Shown: positions 34,403 through 43,167, numbered from the stretch's first letter. The stretch: DNA of 64,000 bases from an uncultured bacterium (GCA_947647735.1 CANSLJ010000001.1:62001-126000), one strand, 5' to 3'. Notes: generated from the sequence alone by a model not told the origin. Numbers and translations: made by a program.

Positions 34403-34552
34403 CTTCAGCAGATTCGTCCTCGACAGGCTCCTCCTCAATGACAGCCTGCTGTAAGATTTTCTCTACCTCTTCGATGCGGGCTTTAAGATCCCGCTGTTCA
34501 TTTTTCTCCTCTTCGTACTTTACGTTTTCAGAAAGATCGCCGAGTGCACGTG
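34368..34552 (-). pseudogene. GreA-like transcription elongation factor fragment
   Basis: Without a start codon; a TAA stop lies directly upstream of the homologous part. The visible frame begins ARALGDLSENVKYEEEKNEQ and continues with LKARIEEVEKILQQAV, closely matching the coiled-coil N-terminal domain of GreA (the GDLSEN motif). It then ends in an acidic tail in place of the C-terminal domain. Neither end of a true greA is present, so this is a decayed or transferred fragment. Confidence 0.6.
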
Positions 34553-34666
34553 CTTATCCGGCAGTCTATGTCTTCCTCATATCCATCTGTAATTATTTTG
34601 CAAAATTCCTTTAACAGAACATGATCAGATAAATTTATCAGCATATTAATATCCACCATTTTTAGT

Positions 34667-35227
34667 TTAGTCAATTAACTTATCTGCCATTTTTTTAAGA
34701 TACAGTTCTTCTACCATCTGCTCCTGCTCCCTATTCATTTCATAGTAATCTCTCCAATATTTTTTCATATCTCTCTCATCATAAAGATACGGCAATAAAA
34801 TATTATCACTATTATACATAAATTCCCTTTCAGCCATGCTGGAATATATTTTTTCTTCTCCCCAAAAAACAGCAGATACAGCCGGAACACTATCTCCATT
34901 GTTTTCTACAAGCAGATACGGAAATATTTCTTCTCTTGCTCTACGGATCACATCTGATCCGGCATCCTCTAACAATATATTTTCTATACCATTCTCTCCT
35001 ATTACACAATTTCTTTCATTCTGTATCCCGCACAAAAAATCCTTTTCAGAAAAGGATATAACACCTCTGGTTCCTTCTGTATTCTGAAATAAAAAGTTCA
35101 TTCCATCCCAGGAAATTTCATCTGACAATAACGGATATTTTCCAGCCATTACAATATGGCAGACAGAAGCATATATACATCTGCTATAAAGTCTGATTCT
35201 ATCTGTAAACTCAAAAATTGTATTCAT
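34667..35227 (-). CDS. Hypothetical protein (orphan, AT-rich)
   Basis: A 186-residue soluble acidic protein, starting NTIFEFTDRIRLYSRCIYAS and ending with a charged helix (MNREQEQMVEELYLKKMADK). No family is recognised. It is part of the same AT-rich patch (33.5-35.3 kb) with the other orphan genes and the GreA-like fragment. The ATG at 35227 lies behind an AAAGGGG. No partner gene suggests a function. Confidence 0.55.
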   Translation of the reverse strand: MNTIFEFTDRIRLYSRCIYASVCHIVMAGKYPLLSDEISWDGMNFLFQNTEGTRGVISFSEKDFLCGIQNERNCVIGENGIENILLEDAGSDVIRRAREEIFPYLLVENNGDSVPAVSAVFWGEEKIYSSMAEREFMYNSDNILLPYLYDERDMKKYWRDYYEMNREQEQMVEELYLKKMADKLID

Positions 35228-35360
35228 TATGCCCCCTTTAATGCTGCGTCTTCTATAATATACCCTCCGGCTCCTATTTTCCGATCTGTCTTTCCGCCAT
35301 CATCATCTGTGCTTTCATGCAGTCGCAATGACTCTGCCGCAATCCGGAATTACACGTCCC

Positions 35361-36161
35361 TCATATCAGTCCCAGCCTCTCCAGCCCCAGATAAATCCCG
35401 TCATGAAACATATCCTCCGTCACCAGCGCCGCCCTCTTTATGATCTCTGGGGACGCATTCCCCATCGCCACGCCGGTCTTTGTCACTTCAAACATGGAAA
35501 TATCATTGTTGCTGTCCCCGAAACAGACCGTGTCTTCTTTTTCATAGCCCAGAACGCCGCACACCAGCGCGATGGCAAAGCCCTTGGAAAATCCCTTTTT
35601 CACAAATTCGATCGTACCGCCCGCCATTCCTTCTTCATGTTTCACATAGTCATAATAGGGCGCCAGCTCCGCATAAGCCCTCCGCTCATCACAGCCCGGA
35701 CGTATCTTCGCGCTGATCTTCGCAATATGCATATCGTTTTCATTTCCCCTGATCGGCCTCCATTTTTCCCCGAGCTGTTTCGTGATCAGTTCCGCAAACC
35801 AGTCCACCTCATTTGTATACTCATCCTGATCATAGTACATGAAATGCGTCCCCTCCATCACCGGGATCAGCCCGCAGCTGCGGAGTATCCCGGCGGAAAG
35901 CCCTGCCTCCTCCACAGTCATCTCCTTATCCAGAAGCACTTTTCCCTTATACTCTATATAGGCTCCACAGTTGGCGATCATGCCGGTAAAAGCCATCTGT
36001 TTCACCTCCTCCGGCACAAAGGAAAACGCCCGCCCTGTACAGAGAAACGCATCATGCCCGTTCTCCGTCAGCTTCCTGACCGCTTCCTTCGCACTCTGGG
36101 GAACCCCCTTTTTGATATCCAGTATCGTTCCATCCGCATCAAAAAACACAATCTTTCTCAT
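35361..36161 (-). CDS. HAD-superfamily Cof-type phosphatase
   Basis: A 266-residue cytoplasmic phosphatase. The catalytic motif FFDADGTILD is at the N-terminus (nucleophile Asp8 region), with ALVCGVLGYEKEDTVCFGDS then NNDISMFEV as motifs III/IV, and a Cof-type cap between. The start at 36161 follows GGCGGGAG; the open frame upstream lacks a signal. Substrates of this group are sugar phosphates or cofactors such as flavins and PLP; not deducible here. Confidence 0.9.
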   Translation of the reverse strand: MRKIVFFDADGTILDIKKGVPQSAKEAVRKLTENGHDAFLCTGRAFSFVPEEVKQMAFTGMIANCGAYIEYKGKVLLDKEMTVEEAGLSAGILRSCGLIPVMEGTHFMYYDQDEYTNEVDWFAELITKQLGEKWRPIRGNENDMHIAKISAKIRPGCDERRAYAELAPYYDYVKHEEGMAGGTIEFVKKGFSKGFAIALVCGVLGYEKEDTVCFGDSNNDISMFEVTKTGVAMGNASPEIIKRAALVTEDMFHDGIYLGLERLGLI

Positions 36162-36201
36162 AATACTCCCGCCTTTATAATCAATACTGTTCGTTAACCG
36201 C

Positions 36202-36250
36202 AAAAAATCAGAAGCCTGAATCCTGCACACACCGCAGAAAAGGCTTCTGA
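36202..36250 (-). terminator. Terminator of the ParA operon
   Basis: Minus-strand TCAGAAGCCT/AGGCTTCTGA arms (10 bases) followed by TTTTTT. Confidence 0.85.
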
Positions 36251-36277
36251 ATCTTATATCTCTCCAATATCACATTC

Positions 36278-36499
36278 CTACAGAAGATAAGTCGGCAGTT
36301 CGCAGTAAATCCGGCTTACCGCCTCGAACTTCTTCTCATGGATATCATCCGACGAGATAACGGAAGCCGCCACTACCGTCTCCTTCTTCTCCGCCGGCTT
36401 TTTCACTGCCTTTTTTGCCGGCGCCGCTTTTTTCTTCGGCTCACCGCTGTTTGGTACGCTCTCCGCCGCCCTCTGAATACTTCCCTTTCCTACTGACAT
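36278..36499 (-). CDS. Small Lys/Ala/Pro-rich protein paired with ParA
   Basis: A 73-residue basic protein. Residues 20-45 are a histone-H1-like run of Lys, Ala and Pro (KKKAAPAKKAVKKPAEKK), a typical non-specific DNA-binding or linker sequence. A C-terminal segment VISSDDIHEKKFEAVSRIYC is probably structured. It overlaps the 3' end of the ParA gene by 10 bases and has its own AGGAGG, so the two are coupled. No ParB homologue is present. A role as DNA- or membrane-tethering partner of ParA is inference. Confidence 0.7.
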   Translation of the reverse strand: MSVGKGSIQRAAESVPNSGEPKKKAAPAKKAVKKPAEKKETVVAASVISSDDIHEKKFEAVSRIYCELPTYLL

Positions 36500-37278
36500 A
36501 ACTGAATAACCTCCTTCGCTAATTCATAATATTCTTTTGCGCTTCTGCAGCTTTTTTTATACACAAGAACAGGACTGGAATCATCCTGTGCCCACTCGAT
36601 CGTGCTGTCCACGTGAATATAGTTTTCAAAAACCTTTACGCCTTCGAGCTCCTGCAAAGTCTCCAGCGTCTGACGGAAATAATTTTTCCGCTCATCCACC
36701 TTTGTGATCGCGATTCCCAACAGTTCCAGATCCGGTGCGATCTCCTCCGCACTGCCCAAAAACTCAAACATATTTGCCAGCCCGAACAATCCCCAGGGAC
36801 TGGACTCCACCGGAATGATCATTTTATCCGAAGCACAGAGGATATTCATCACCCAGCCTCCCAGCGTGGGCGGCGCATCGATCAGGATAAAATCATAATG
36901 TTCCGACGCCTTGATGCTCTTCAGCGCCTTCTTTAAGATAAACTCCCGCTGCCACTTCGCAAACAGCTCATACTCGATAGAACTCATCAGTGTGGAAGAG
37001 GGAATGATATCCAGACCCTCATAGCCCGTCGGTATGATAAAGTCCTGCAGATCCCGCTGGTTTTTGATCGCGGTATACAGATTCTTCTCCCCCTTCGCCA
37101 TCTCCAACACTTTCTCCTCCTCAAAAAAGGAAAGAGAAAGATTGAGCTGCATATCGCCGTCTAAGAGCAGCACCTTATATCCCAGAAGCGCCATCGCATA
37201 TCCGATGTTGGAACAGGATGTGCTCTTCCCACTCCCCCCTTTATTATTACAAAAACATATGGTAACCGTCTTTCCCAT
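36490..37278 (-). CDS. ParA/Soj-family ATPase
   Basis: A 262-residue deviant-Walker ATPase. The deviant Walker A box is FCNNKGGSGKSTSCSN (residues 9-24), Walker A-prime LLLDGDMQLNLS, and Walker B FILIDAPPTLGG. ParA proteins position plasmids, chromosomes or protein complexes by ATP-driven binding to DNA. The absence of a ParB gene and presence of a basic small partner suggest an orphan ParA for cargo positioning or an integrated plasmid remnant. Transcribed with the small gene and closed by a terminator. Confidence 0.9.
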   Translation of the reverse strand: MGKTVTICFCNNKGGSGKSTSCSNIGYAMALLGYKVLLLDGDMQLNLSLSFFEEEKVLEMAKGEKNLYTAIKNQRDLQDFIIPTGYEGLDIIPSSTLMSSIEYELFAKWQREFILKKALKSIKASEHYDFILIDAPPTLGGWVMNILCASDKMIIPVESSPWGLFGLANMFEFLGSAEEIAPDLELLGIAITKVDERKNYFRQTLETLQELEGVKVFENYIHVDSTIEWAQDDSSPVLVYKKSCRSAKEYYELAKEVIQLCQ

Positions 37279-37516
37279 TTGCTAAACCCCTGTTTCATCC
37301 GCGTCCCGGTTTCTTCCGTTTCATAACCCGAAAATCCGACACTCTCTATGTCCGCGGTTTATTCCCTTCCGACATGCTACAATACCAGTATACGTTCAAC
37401 GTCAAAACATGTCCAGAGGAAAATACCGCACAAAATGGTCCCATTTAAAATTTCTTTTATTTTCGTTTAGATTTTCTTAATAAAAAAAATTTTTCTTTTA
37501 GATTCCTGCCACACTT

Positions 37517-37545
37517 TTGACACATTTTCCATTTATTATTATAAA
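37517..37545 (+). promoter_or_regulatory. Promoter of a candidate small RNA
   Basis: TTGACA, 17 bases, TATAAA on the plus strand, with no gene on that strand before the terminator at 37647-37702. Confidence 0.6.
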
Positions 37546-37551
37546 CATAGA

Positions 37552-37702
37552 GCAGGGCACAAACCTACCGATATTACCCCACCTTCTTTACGAAGACTTC
37601 GGAACGGTTCCTGCATCTATTACACTTTTCATATCTCCCCCTTGTTTTAAAAGCAAATAAAACGCCCTGGCGAGTGAGCCGGGGCGTTTTATTTGCTTTT
37701 AA
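37552..37702 (+). ncRNA. Candidate small RNA with C-rich motifs
   Basis: The region from the predicted start (about 37552) to the terminator has no ribosome site or sensible frame. It contains short hairpins CGAAG/CTTCG and GGAAC/GTTCC, and unpaired C-rich stretches TACCCCACC and TCTCCCCCTTG. Such C-rich stretches are typical of Gram-positive regulatory RNAs that pair with ribosome sites. It matches no RNA family that I recognise. Confidence 0.45.
37647..37702 (+). terminator. Perfect 21-base terminator hairpin
   Basis: Arms 37647-37667 and 37682-37702 pair perfectly (core AAAACGCCC/GGGCGTTTT) around a 14-base loop, ending TTTTATTTGCTTTT. Symmetrical A/T flanks would let it work in both directions. 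Confidence 0.85.
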
Positions 37703-37703
37703 G

Positions 37704-37735
37704 AAAGCCGGCAATCCATAAACACTGCCGGCTTT
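37704..37735 (-). terminator. Terminator of metNI
   Basis: AAAGCCGGC/GCCGGCTTT hairpin immediately after the metI stop codon. Confidence 0.75.
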
Positions 37736-37738
37736 ACC

Positions 37739-38401
37739 CTATCGGTTTCTCTTGTCCATCTTCTTCGATATCTTCGTACCGACAAACTGCATGATCTGCA
37801 CCAGCACCACCAGCAGCACCACCGTAACCATCATGATATCCACCTGATACCGGTGATATCCATACCGGATCGCAACATCGCCAAGGCCGCCGCCGCCTAC
37901 CGTACCGGACATCGCGGAATACCCCAGGATCGTTGCGAGGGCGATCGTCCCGCCCACGATCAGCGATACCCTCGCCTCCGCCAGCAGTACCTTCCATACG
38001 ATGTGCCAGGTGCTCGCCCCCATACTCTGGGCGGCTTCCACCACACCCTTATCCACTTCCAGGAGCGATGATTCCACAAGCCTTGCGATAAAAGGAGCCG
38101 CCGCAATGGTCAGCGGTACGATAGTCGCCGTAGCGCCGTAGCTCTTTCCCACGATCAGCTTTGTAAAAGGCATCAGCATGATGAGCAGGATCAGAAACGG
38201 TACGCTCCTGACAATATTGACAATAAAATCCAGCACCTTGTAGACCACCGGATTCGGCTTCAGCCCGTCCCTTGCAGTCAATACCAGCGCGATCCCCATC
38301 GGCAGCCCGATGGCATACGCCAGAAACGTTGAGGAAAGCGTCATATAAATTGTAGTCCATGTTTCCTTTGCCAGCATGGAAAGCGTCTGTGCATTAAACA
38401 T
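37739..38401 (-). CDS. metI: Methionine ABC transporter permease
   Basis: A 220-residue membrane subunit of the MetNI-type importer, with five or six spans and the ABC-interaction loop EAAQSMGASTWHIVWKVLLA. The N-terminal TLSSTFLAYAIGLPMGIALV and the block VRSVPFLILLIMLMPFTKLI are typical of MetI. Its start overlaps the metN stop by eight bases. No MetQ substrate-binding lipoprotein gene is adjacent, so MetQ must be encoded elsewhere. Confidence 0.92.
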   Translation of the reverse strand: MFNAQTLSMLAKETWTTIYMTLSSTFLAYAIGLPMGIALVLTARDGLKPNPVVYKVLDFIVNIVRSVPFLILLIMLMPFTKLIVGKSYGATATIVPLTIAAAPFIARLVESSLLEVDKGVVEAAQSMGASTWHIVWKVLLAEARVSLIVGGTIALATILGYSAMSGTVGGGGLGDVAIRYGYHRYQVDIMMVTVVLLVVLVQIMQFVGTKISKKMDKRNR

Positions 38402-39410
38402 AATCTTCCAGTACCTCCACTCCCAGTTTTCTCTCCCGCAGATATTCGATCATGCGGTTTGCGATCATCTCCTCCTCCGGCAGCTGCAGGATCATCTGTC
38501 CGTGGGCGATACCGCCAATGTCCTTGGTATCCGCCAGCAGAATATTGACAGGAGCCTTGCATTCCAGAACCATATTGCCGATCACCGGCTCAAAGGAGGA
38601 ATTCTCCGAAAAGACGATACGGATGCACTTCTTTCCGTGCATCAGACTGTAATCTTTTCCGCTTCCCTGATAGATCAGCTTTTTGCCCGCCTTTGTCTTC
38701 GGATGGGAAAATACCTCCTCCACCGTCCCGGTCTCCGCAAGGCTTCCCTGATCGATGATCGCCACATGGGTGCAGACCTCCTGCACCACCGCCATCTCAT
38801 GGGTGATGATGACGATCGTGATCCCGAATCTCTGATTAATGTCCTTCAAAAGCGCCAGAATGGACTTCGTTGTGGTCGGATCCAGCGCGCTGGTAGCCTC
38901 GTCGCAGAGCAGGATCTTCGGGTCCATCGCCAGCGCCCTTGCGATCGCCACACGCTGCTTCTGCCCGCCGGAAAGCTGGGACGGATAAGCCTTCGCCTTC
39001 TCCTCCAGATCCACGATCTTTAACAGCTCCGCCGCCTTTTCCCTCGCCTTCTTCTTCGGCACTCCCACGATCTCCAGCGGAAAGCAGATATTATCCAGCA
39101 CCGTCCTCTGCATCAGCAGATTGAAATGCTGAAAGATCATGGCGATCTTCGTCCGCAGTTTCCTCAGCTCTTCCTCGCTCATCTTCGACAGATCATGCTG
39201 TTCGATACAGACCGTCCCCGTGGTGGGACGCTCCAGAAAGTTAAGGCAGCGCACCAGCGTGCTCTTGCCGGCACCGCTCATACCGATAATGCCGTATATC
39301 TCTCCTTTGTGGATCTCCAGATTGACGTGATCCAGCGCATTGACGACCGCATCCTTTGTCTCAAAGCTCTTGCTCACATCTTTTACTAAAATCATAGGTT
39401 CTTCGTACAT
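38394..39410 (-). CDS. metN: Methionine ABC transporter ATP-binding protein
   Basis: A 338-residue ABC ATPase with Walker A GMSGAGKSTLVR, Q-loop FQHFNLL, signature LSGGQKQRVAIARAL, Walker B ILLCDEATSALD and H-loop ITHEM. The C-terminal NIL domain (about residues 260-338), which binds methionine for transinhibition, is present. The start at 39410 follows ACGGAGA. It forms an operon with metI. No SAM riboswitch (S-box) was recognised in the leader. Confidence 0.93.
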   Translation of the reverse strand: MYEEPMILVKDVSKSFETKDAVVNALDHVNLEIHKGEIYGIIGMSGAGKSTLVRCLNFLERPTTGTVCIEQHDLSKMSEEELRKLRTKIAMIFQHFNLLMQRTVLDNICFPLEIVGVPKKKAREKAAELLKIVDLEEKAKAYPSQLSGGQKQRVAIARALAMDPKILLCDEATSALDPTTTKSILALLKDINQRFGITIVIITHEMAVVQEVCTHVAIIDQGSLAETGTVEEVFSHPKTKAGKKLIYQGSGKDYSLMHGKKCIRIVFSENSSFEPVIGNMVLECKAPVNILLADTKDIGGIAHGQMILQLPEEEMIANRMIEYLRERKLGVEVLEDYV

Positions 39411-39463
39411 ATTTTCTCCGTTCCGCCGCTCATAACAGCCCAGGCTATAAATCCATCCTTTTA

Positions 39464-39492
39464 ACAATACATGGTTACAAAAAGTTTGTCAA
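39464..39492 (-). promoter_or_regulatory. Promoter of metNI
   Basis: Minus-strand TTGACA, 17 bases, TATTGT, leaving a leader of only about 50 bases, too short for an S-box. Confidence 0.65.
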
Positions 39493-39671
39493 TGCATGCA
39501 TCGCAGACTATACAAAATACTCCATTTCTGCTATACTTAGCCTTATCATTGCAGTTAGTCAGCCAACGGACAGCACGCTCTGTGAGCTGTCCCCACGCTG
39601 CCGGCAGACAACAGGATTTGCAGATTATCCGTATAGGGCAGCAATAAAATCTTTCAGGATGAGGTATATTT

Positions 39672-40607
39672 ATGAACAAGAAAAAAGTTGTCGTTTCCCT
39701 CGGCCACAAAGCGCTTGGTTACACCACATCAGAACAGCTTGACGCCGTAAAAGTAACAGCAAAGGCACTGGCGGATCTGGTGGAAGCCGACTGCCAGCTT
39801 ACGATCACCCACAGTAACGGCCCTCAGGTCAGCATGATCCATAAAGCCATGACAGAGCTGCGCCGTGTCTATATCGACTATACACCGGCTCCCATGAGCG
39901 TCTGCTCAGCCATGAGCCAGGGGTATGTGGGCTACGATATTCAGAATGCCCTCCGCTCGGAGCTCCTTAACAGAGGCATCTCCAAACCCGTCAGCACGAT
40001 CCTGACACAGGTTACGGTGGATCCTTACGATGAAGCTTTCTATGCGCCCACGAAAAAGATCGGACGCTATATGTCCCGGGACGATGCGGATATCGAGATC
40101 AAAAAAGGAAACTATGTGGCGGAAGAGCCGGGCAAAGGATTTCTGCGCGTGATTGCCGCTCCGAAGCCTATCGATATCGTGGAGATCGACGCCATCAAAA
40201 CGCTCGCCGATGCCGATCAGGTCGTTATCGCCTGCGGCGGCGGCGGTATACCCGTCATCCAGCAGAACCACAACCTGAAAGGTGCCTCCGCCGTCATCGA
40301 AAAAGATGCCATCGCCGGAAAACTCGCCTCCGAATTACAGGCGGACATCCTGCTGATCCTGACCGGTGTGCCCTCCGTCTATACCGGTTTCCACACCAAG
40401 GAACAGGCAGCCATCCCGCAGATGAATGTGGAACAGGCGAAAGCCTTTATCAAAGACGGAGAGTTTGAGGAAACCACCATGCTCCCGAAGATCGAGGCCG
40501 CGATCTCCTATCTGGAAACCAATCCGGCGGGAAAAGCGATCATCACTTCCATGAATCTCGTAAAGGATGCGATCCGGGGCAAGGCAGGCACCGTGATCGT
40601 CGCATAG
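39672..40607 (+). CDS. arcC: Carbamate kinase-like protein
   Basis: A 311-residue amino-acid-kinase-fold protein that resembles ArcC throughout: THSNGPQV, SQGYVGYDIQNALRSEL, QVTVDPYDEAFYAPTKKIGR, VIACGGGGIPV, EKDAIAGKLAS and MLPKIEAAISYLE. The usual N-terminal ALGGNAL is replaced by VSLGHKALGYT, which changes the phosphate-binding Gly-Gly-Asn. It could be a paralogue with altered activity. No arginine deiminase, ornithine carbamoyltransferase or other carbamoyl-phosphate genes are adjacent. It is transcribed divergently from metNI and followed by a terminator. Confidence 0.85.
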   Translation: MNKKKVVVSLGHKALGYTTSEQLDAVKVTAKALADLVEADCQLTITHSNGPQVSMIHKAMTELRRVYIDYTPAPMSVCSAMSQGYVGYDIQNALRSELLNRGISKPVSTILTQVTVDPYDEAFYAPTKKIGRYMSRDDADIEIKKGNYVAEEPGKGFLRVIAAPKPIDIVEIDAIKTLADADQVVIACGGGGIPVIQQNHNLKGASAVIEKDAIAGKLASELQADILLILTGVPSVYTGFHTKEQAAIPQMNVEQAKAFIKDGEFEETTMLPKIEAAISYLETNPAGKAIITSMNLVKDAIRGKAGTVIVA

Positions 40608-40697
40608 CATCATGAGTATCGGCAAGAAGAATAAGCTTGCCCATTCAGCGAGCGGCAAATGTCAATCACGAATCGCAGATTCATGATAGTAATAATA

Positions 40698-40736
40698 AAC
40701 AGGCAGAGGAAACTTACTCCCCTGCCTGTTGTTTTT
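40698..40736 (+). terminator. Terminator of the carbamate kinase-like gene
   Basis: AACAGGCAG/CTGCCTGTT hairpin followed by GTTTTTC. Confidence 0.8.
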
Positions 40737-40761
40737 CATACATTCTGCCATAAAATATATA

Positions 40762-41304
40762 TTAATAATTCTCCGCATGCACTTCGAAATAGCTCTGCGG
40801 ATGATTGCAGGTCGGGCAGACCTCAGGTGCCTTTGTTCCCACGATGATATGTCCGCAGTTCCGGCACTCCCATACCTTCACTTCACTCTTTTCAAATACA
40901 GCCGCAGTCTCCACATTCTTCAACAGCGCGCGGTATCTCTCCTCATGATGCTTTTCGATCTCGCCCACAAGCCTGAATTTCGCCGCCAGTTCGGGGAACC
41001 CTTCCTCCTCCGCCGTCTTTGCAAAATTCTCATACATATCCGTCCATTCATAGTTTTCGCCGTCTGCCGCAGCCGCAAGATTTTCCTCTGTCTTACCGAT
41101 GCCGTTCAGCTCCTTAAACCACATCTTGGCATGCTCTTTCTCGTTATCCGCCGTCTTTAAAAACAAGCCCGCGATCTGTTCATAGCCCTCCTTCTTTGCC
41201 ACCGAAGCAAAGTAAGTGTACTTATTCCTCGCCTGTGACTCCCCTGCGAATGCCGCCTCCAGATTTTTCTCTGTCTGTGTTCCCGTATACTTTGTTGTTT
41301 TCAT
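40762..41304 (-). CDS. rbr: Rubrerythrin, possible internal translation product
   Basis: This is the same frame as the fusion's C-terminal 180 residues, listed because Met491 is preceded by a perfect ribosome site (AAGGAGG at normal spacing). From there the product is a full-length rubrerythrin, [20 protein letters not shown] onward, with ExxH pairs for the diiron site and a C-terminal rubredoxin knuckle. Its activity would be NADH-dependent peroxide reduction. Whether fusion, separate protein or both are made cannot be decided from sequence. Confidence 0.5.
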   Translation of the reverse strand: MKTTKYTGTQTEKNLEAAFAGESQARNKYTYFASVAKKEGYEQIAGLFLKTADNEKEHAKMWFKELNGIGKTEENLAAAADGENYEWTDMYENFAKTAEEEGFPELAAKFRLVGEIEKHHEERYRALLKNVETAAVFEKSEVKVWECRNCGHIIVGTKAPEVCPTCNHPQSYFEVHAENY

Positions 41305-42774
41305 GATTTCCTCCTTCATGGTATGAAATGGCGCGCCCGCCGGCGGCATGGATGCCTCGCCCGCATGCGCAATATTGGTATGTTCCGATATTTCCTCACT
41401 GATCGTACAAAGGTCGCTAACGGATAATCCGTGAATATCCTCATTGCCGGTGATCCTTGCAAAAGTTTTTAACTCCTCCGCGGAGCATTTCAGGTAATTC
41501 TCCACCCGTTTTGCGGCGGCATCGATATGCAGCCTCTCCCGCAGTTTTTCATCCTGCGTGGCCACCCCCACCGGGCACATTCCCGTGCCGCAGATACGAT
41601 ACTGCTGGCAGGCCGCCGCCACCATGGCGGCAGAGGCAATCGCAACAGCGTCCGCACCCATGGCGATCGCTTTTGCAAAATCGGAAGATACCCTGAAACC
41701 GCCTGTGATGACCAGATCGATATCCGAGCCGACCGCATCAAGATATTTTCTGGCACGATAGAGCGCATAGATCGTCGGCACACTGGTGGAATCCCTTATG
41801 ATGGCGGGAGATGCCCCCGTCGCGCCGCCCCGTCCGTCGATCGTAATAAAATCGGGCTCCGCATAGACGCAGTACTCCAGATCTCTCTCGATGCGCCCCG
41901 CCGCGATCTTGATGCCGATCGGCCTGCCCTCACTCCGCCTGCGCAGCTCGCTCACCAGTTTTTTCAGATCCTGCGCATTGTCGATCCCCGGGAATCTGGA
42001 TGGACTGATAACGTCCTCCCCCAGCGGTTTATTCCTGATCTTCGCGATCTCCGGCGTCACCTTGCCTCCCGGCAGATGTCCTCCCATCCCCGGTTTTGTT
42101 CCCTGCCCGATCTTGATCTCGATGGCGTCGGAAGTTTTCAGATTCTCATCCGTCACGCTGTACAGATTGGGCACATACTCAAAGATATATTTATATGCTG
42201 CCGCTTTCTCCTCCGGAAGGATACCGCCCTCGCCGCTGCACATCGCCGTACCCGCCGCCGCGCTTCCTCTTGCCATGGCGATCTTCGTCTCTTTCGAGAG
42301 GGCGCCGAAGGACATATGGGAAATGTAAACCGGCATATCCAGCACCATCGGTTTTTCCGCATGCTTCCCGATGACCGTTTTCAGGGACACCTCCGCATGC
42401 TCCTCCAAAGGCATCGGATTTAACTGTGCTCCGAGCACAAGCACATCGTCCCAGTCCGGCATTTTCATCCGTGTGCCCATCGCCTCGATAGCCGATCTCC
42501 CGGTGAGCGCCATCTCATGAATTTCCTTCATATACCGGTAGTCACTGTCCGTTTTTCGGGTCTCTTTCGGATAACTCAGATCCTGAACCCCCGCATCCGC
42601 GGAGACGGGAATCTTCTCTGCTTCCGGCAGGGCGGCAGGCTTTTCGCTCTCCACCTCTTTAAACTTTTCCGGCGGCTGCTTACAGACAGGGCACTGTGTC
42701 AACCCGGAAAAAGGCTTTCCCTCTTTTTCCTCGTCATACACGTACCCGCAGATACTGCATCTGTAGACCATCAT
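40762..42774 (-). CDS. Rubredoxin/glutamate-synthase-like FMN protein/rubrerythrin fusion
   Basis: A 670-residue three-part redox protein. Residues 1-45: rubredoxin ([10 protein letters not shown] and [11 protein letters not shown]). Residues 80-480: FMN-binding glutamate-synthase central domain ([63 protein letters not shown] and a cysteine-containing Fe-S segment). Residues 491-670: complete rubrerythrin with diiron ferritin-like helices and a C-terminal rubredoxin ([20 protein letters not shown]). A strong AAGGAGGAAATC site sits in frame before Met491, so rubrerythrin may also be made alone. Encoded downstream of a PerR-type regulator, so peroxide defence is likely. Confidence 0.85.
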   Translation of the reverse strand: MMVYRCSICGYVYDEEKEGKPFSGLTQCPVCKQPPEKFKEVESEKPAALPEAEKIPVSADAGVQDLSYPKETRKTDSDYRYMKEIHEMALTGRSAIEAMGTRMKMPDWDDVLVLGAQLNPMPLEEHAEVSLKTVIGKHAEKPMVLDMPVYISHMSFGALSKETKIAMARGSAAAGTAMCSGEGGILPEEKAAAYKYIFEYVPNLYSVTDENLKTSDAIEIKIGQGTKPGMGGHLPGGKVTPEIAKIRNKPLGEDVISPSRFPGIDNAQDLKKLVSELRRRSEGRPIGIKIAAGRIERDLEYCVYAEPDFITIDGRGGATGASPAIIRDSTSVPTIYALYRARKYLDAVGSDIDLVITGGFRVSSDFAKAIAMGADAVAIASAAMVAAACQQYRICGTGMCPVGVATQDEKLRERLHIDAAAKRVENYLKCSAEELKTFARITGNEDIHGLSVSDLCTISEEISEHTNIAHAGEASMPPAGAPFHTMKEEIMKTTKYTGTQTEKNLEAAFAGESQARNKYTYFASVAKKEGYEQIAGLFLKTADNEKEHAKMWFKELNGIGKTEENLAAAADGENYEWTDMYENFAKTAEEEGFPELAAKFRLVGEIEKHHEERYRALLKNVETAAVFEKSEVKVWECRNCGHIIVGTKAPEVCPTCNHPQSYFEVHAENY

Positions 42775-42783
42775 AAGTACCTC

Positions 42784-43149
42784 CTATTTCTTTTTTCCTC
42801 TGCATTTGGGACAAAGATAAAATACCTTCAGGTCATAAGATATGATCCCCTCCCCGAGCTGCCTCTCCAGATCCCCCGTGATATCTCCAAAAGTGATGTC
42901 CGACAACGCCCCGCACTGTTTACATACAAGATGATCATGTTTTTTGATCTTATCATAACGATCAGGAGAACCCTCCAGCGACAATCTCCGTATCAACCCT
43001 TCCTGACACAGCGCATTCAGGTTATTGTATACGGTTGCCTGAACGACTTTCGGTTCTGTTTTCTTCAGTTCCAGAAAAAGCTGCTCCGCCGTCATATGCT
43101 CATTGGACCAATTGACTAATTCCAGGATCTGTTTTGCATATCTGGTCAT
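42784..43149 (-). CDS. perR: PerR/Fur-family peroxide regulator
   Basis: A 121-residue Fur-family repressor. The winged helix covers TAEQLFLELKKTEPKVVQATVYNNLNALCQEGLI, followed by DRYDKIKKHDHLVCKQCG with metal-binding His/Asp residues and the zinc CxxC pairs (CKQC and CPKC). The PerR-type residues and context (rubrerythrin downstream, PerR box at its own promoter) point to peroxide sensing. It starts ten bases upstream of the fusion gene in the same operon. Confidence 0.88.
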   Translation of the reverse strand: MTRYAKQILELVNWSNEHMTAEQLFLELKKTEPKVVQATVYNNLNALCQEGLIRRLSLEGSPDRYDKIKKHDHLVCKQCGALSDITFGDITGDLERQLGEGIISYDLKVFYLCPKCRGKKK

Positions 43150-43167
43150 CTATCCACCGCCTCAAAC

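Noticed and set aside
34667-35227. Immunity protein of a polymorphic toxin
   Set aside because: Style and composition fit, but no toxin or Rhs/LXG gene is present and no immunity family could be recognised, so no such call was made.
37739-39672. SAM riboswitch (S-box) before metNI
   Set aside because: The promoter leaves only about 50 bases of leader, and no S-box core or anti-terminator pattern was seen.
41527-42423. 298-codon plus-strand frame opposite the glutamate-synthase domain
   Set aside because: Arg/His/Asp-rich shadow of the conserved minus-strand gene with no ribosome site or family signal.
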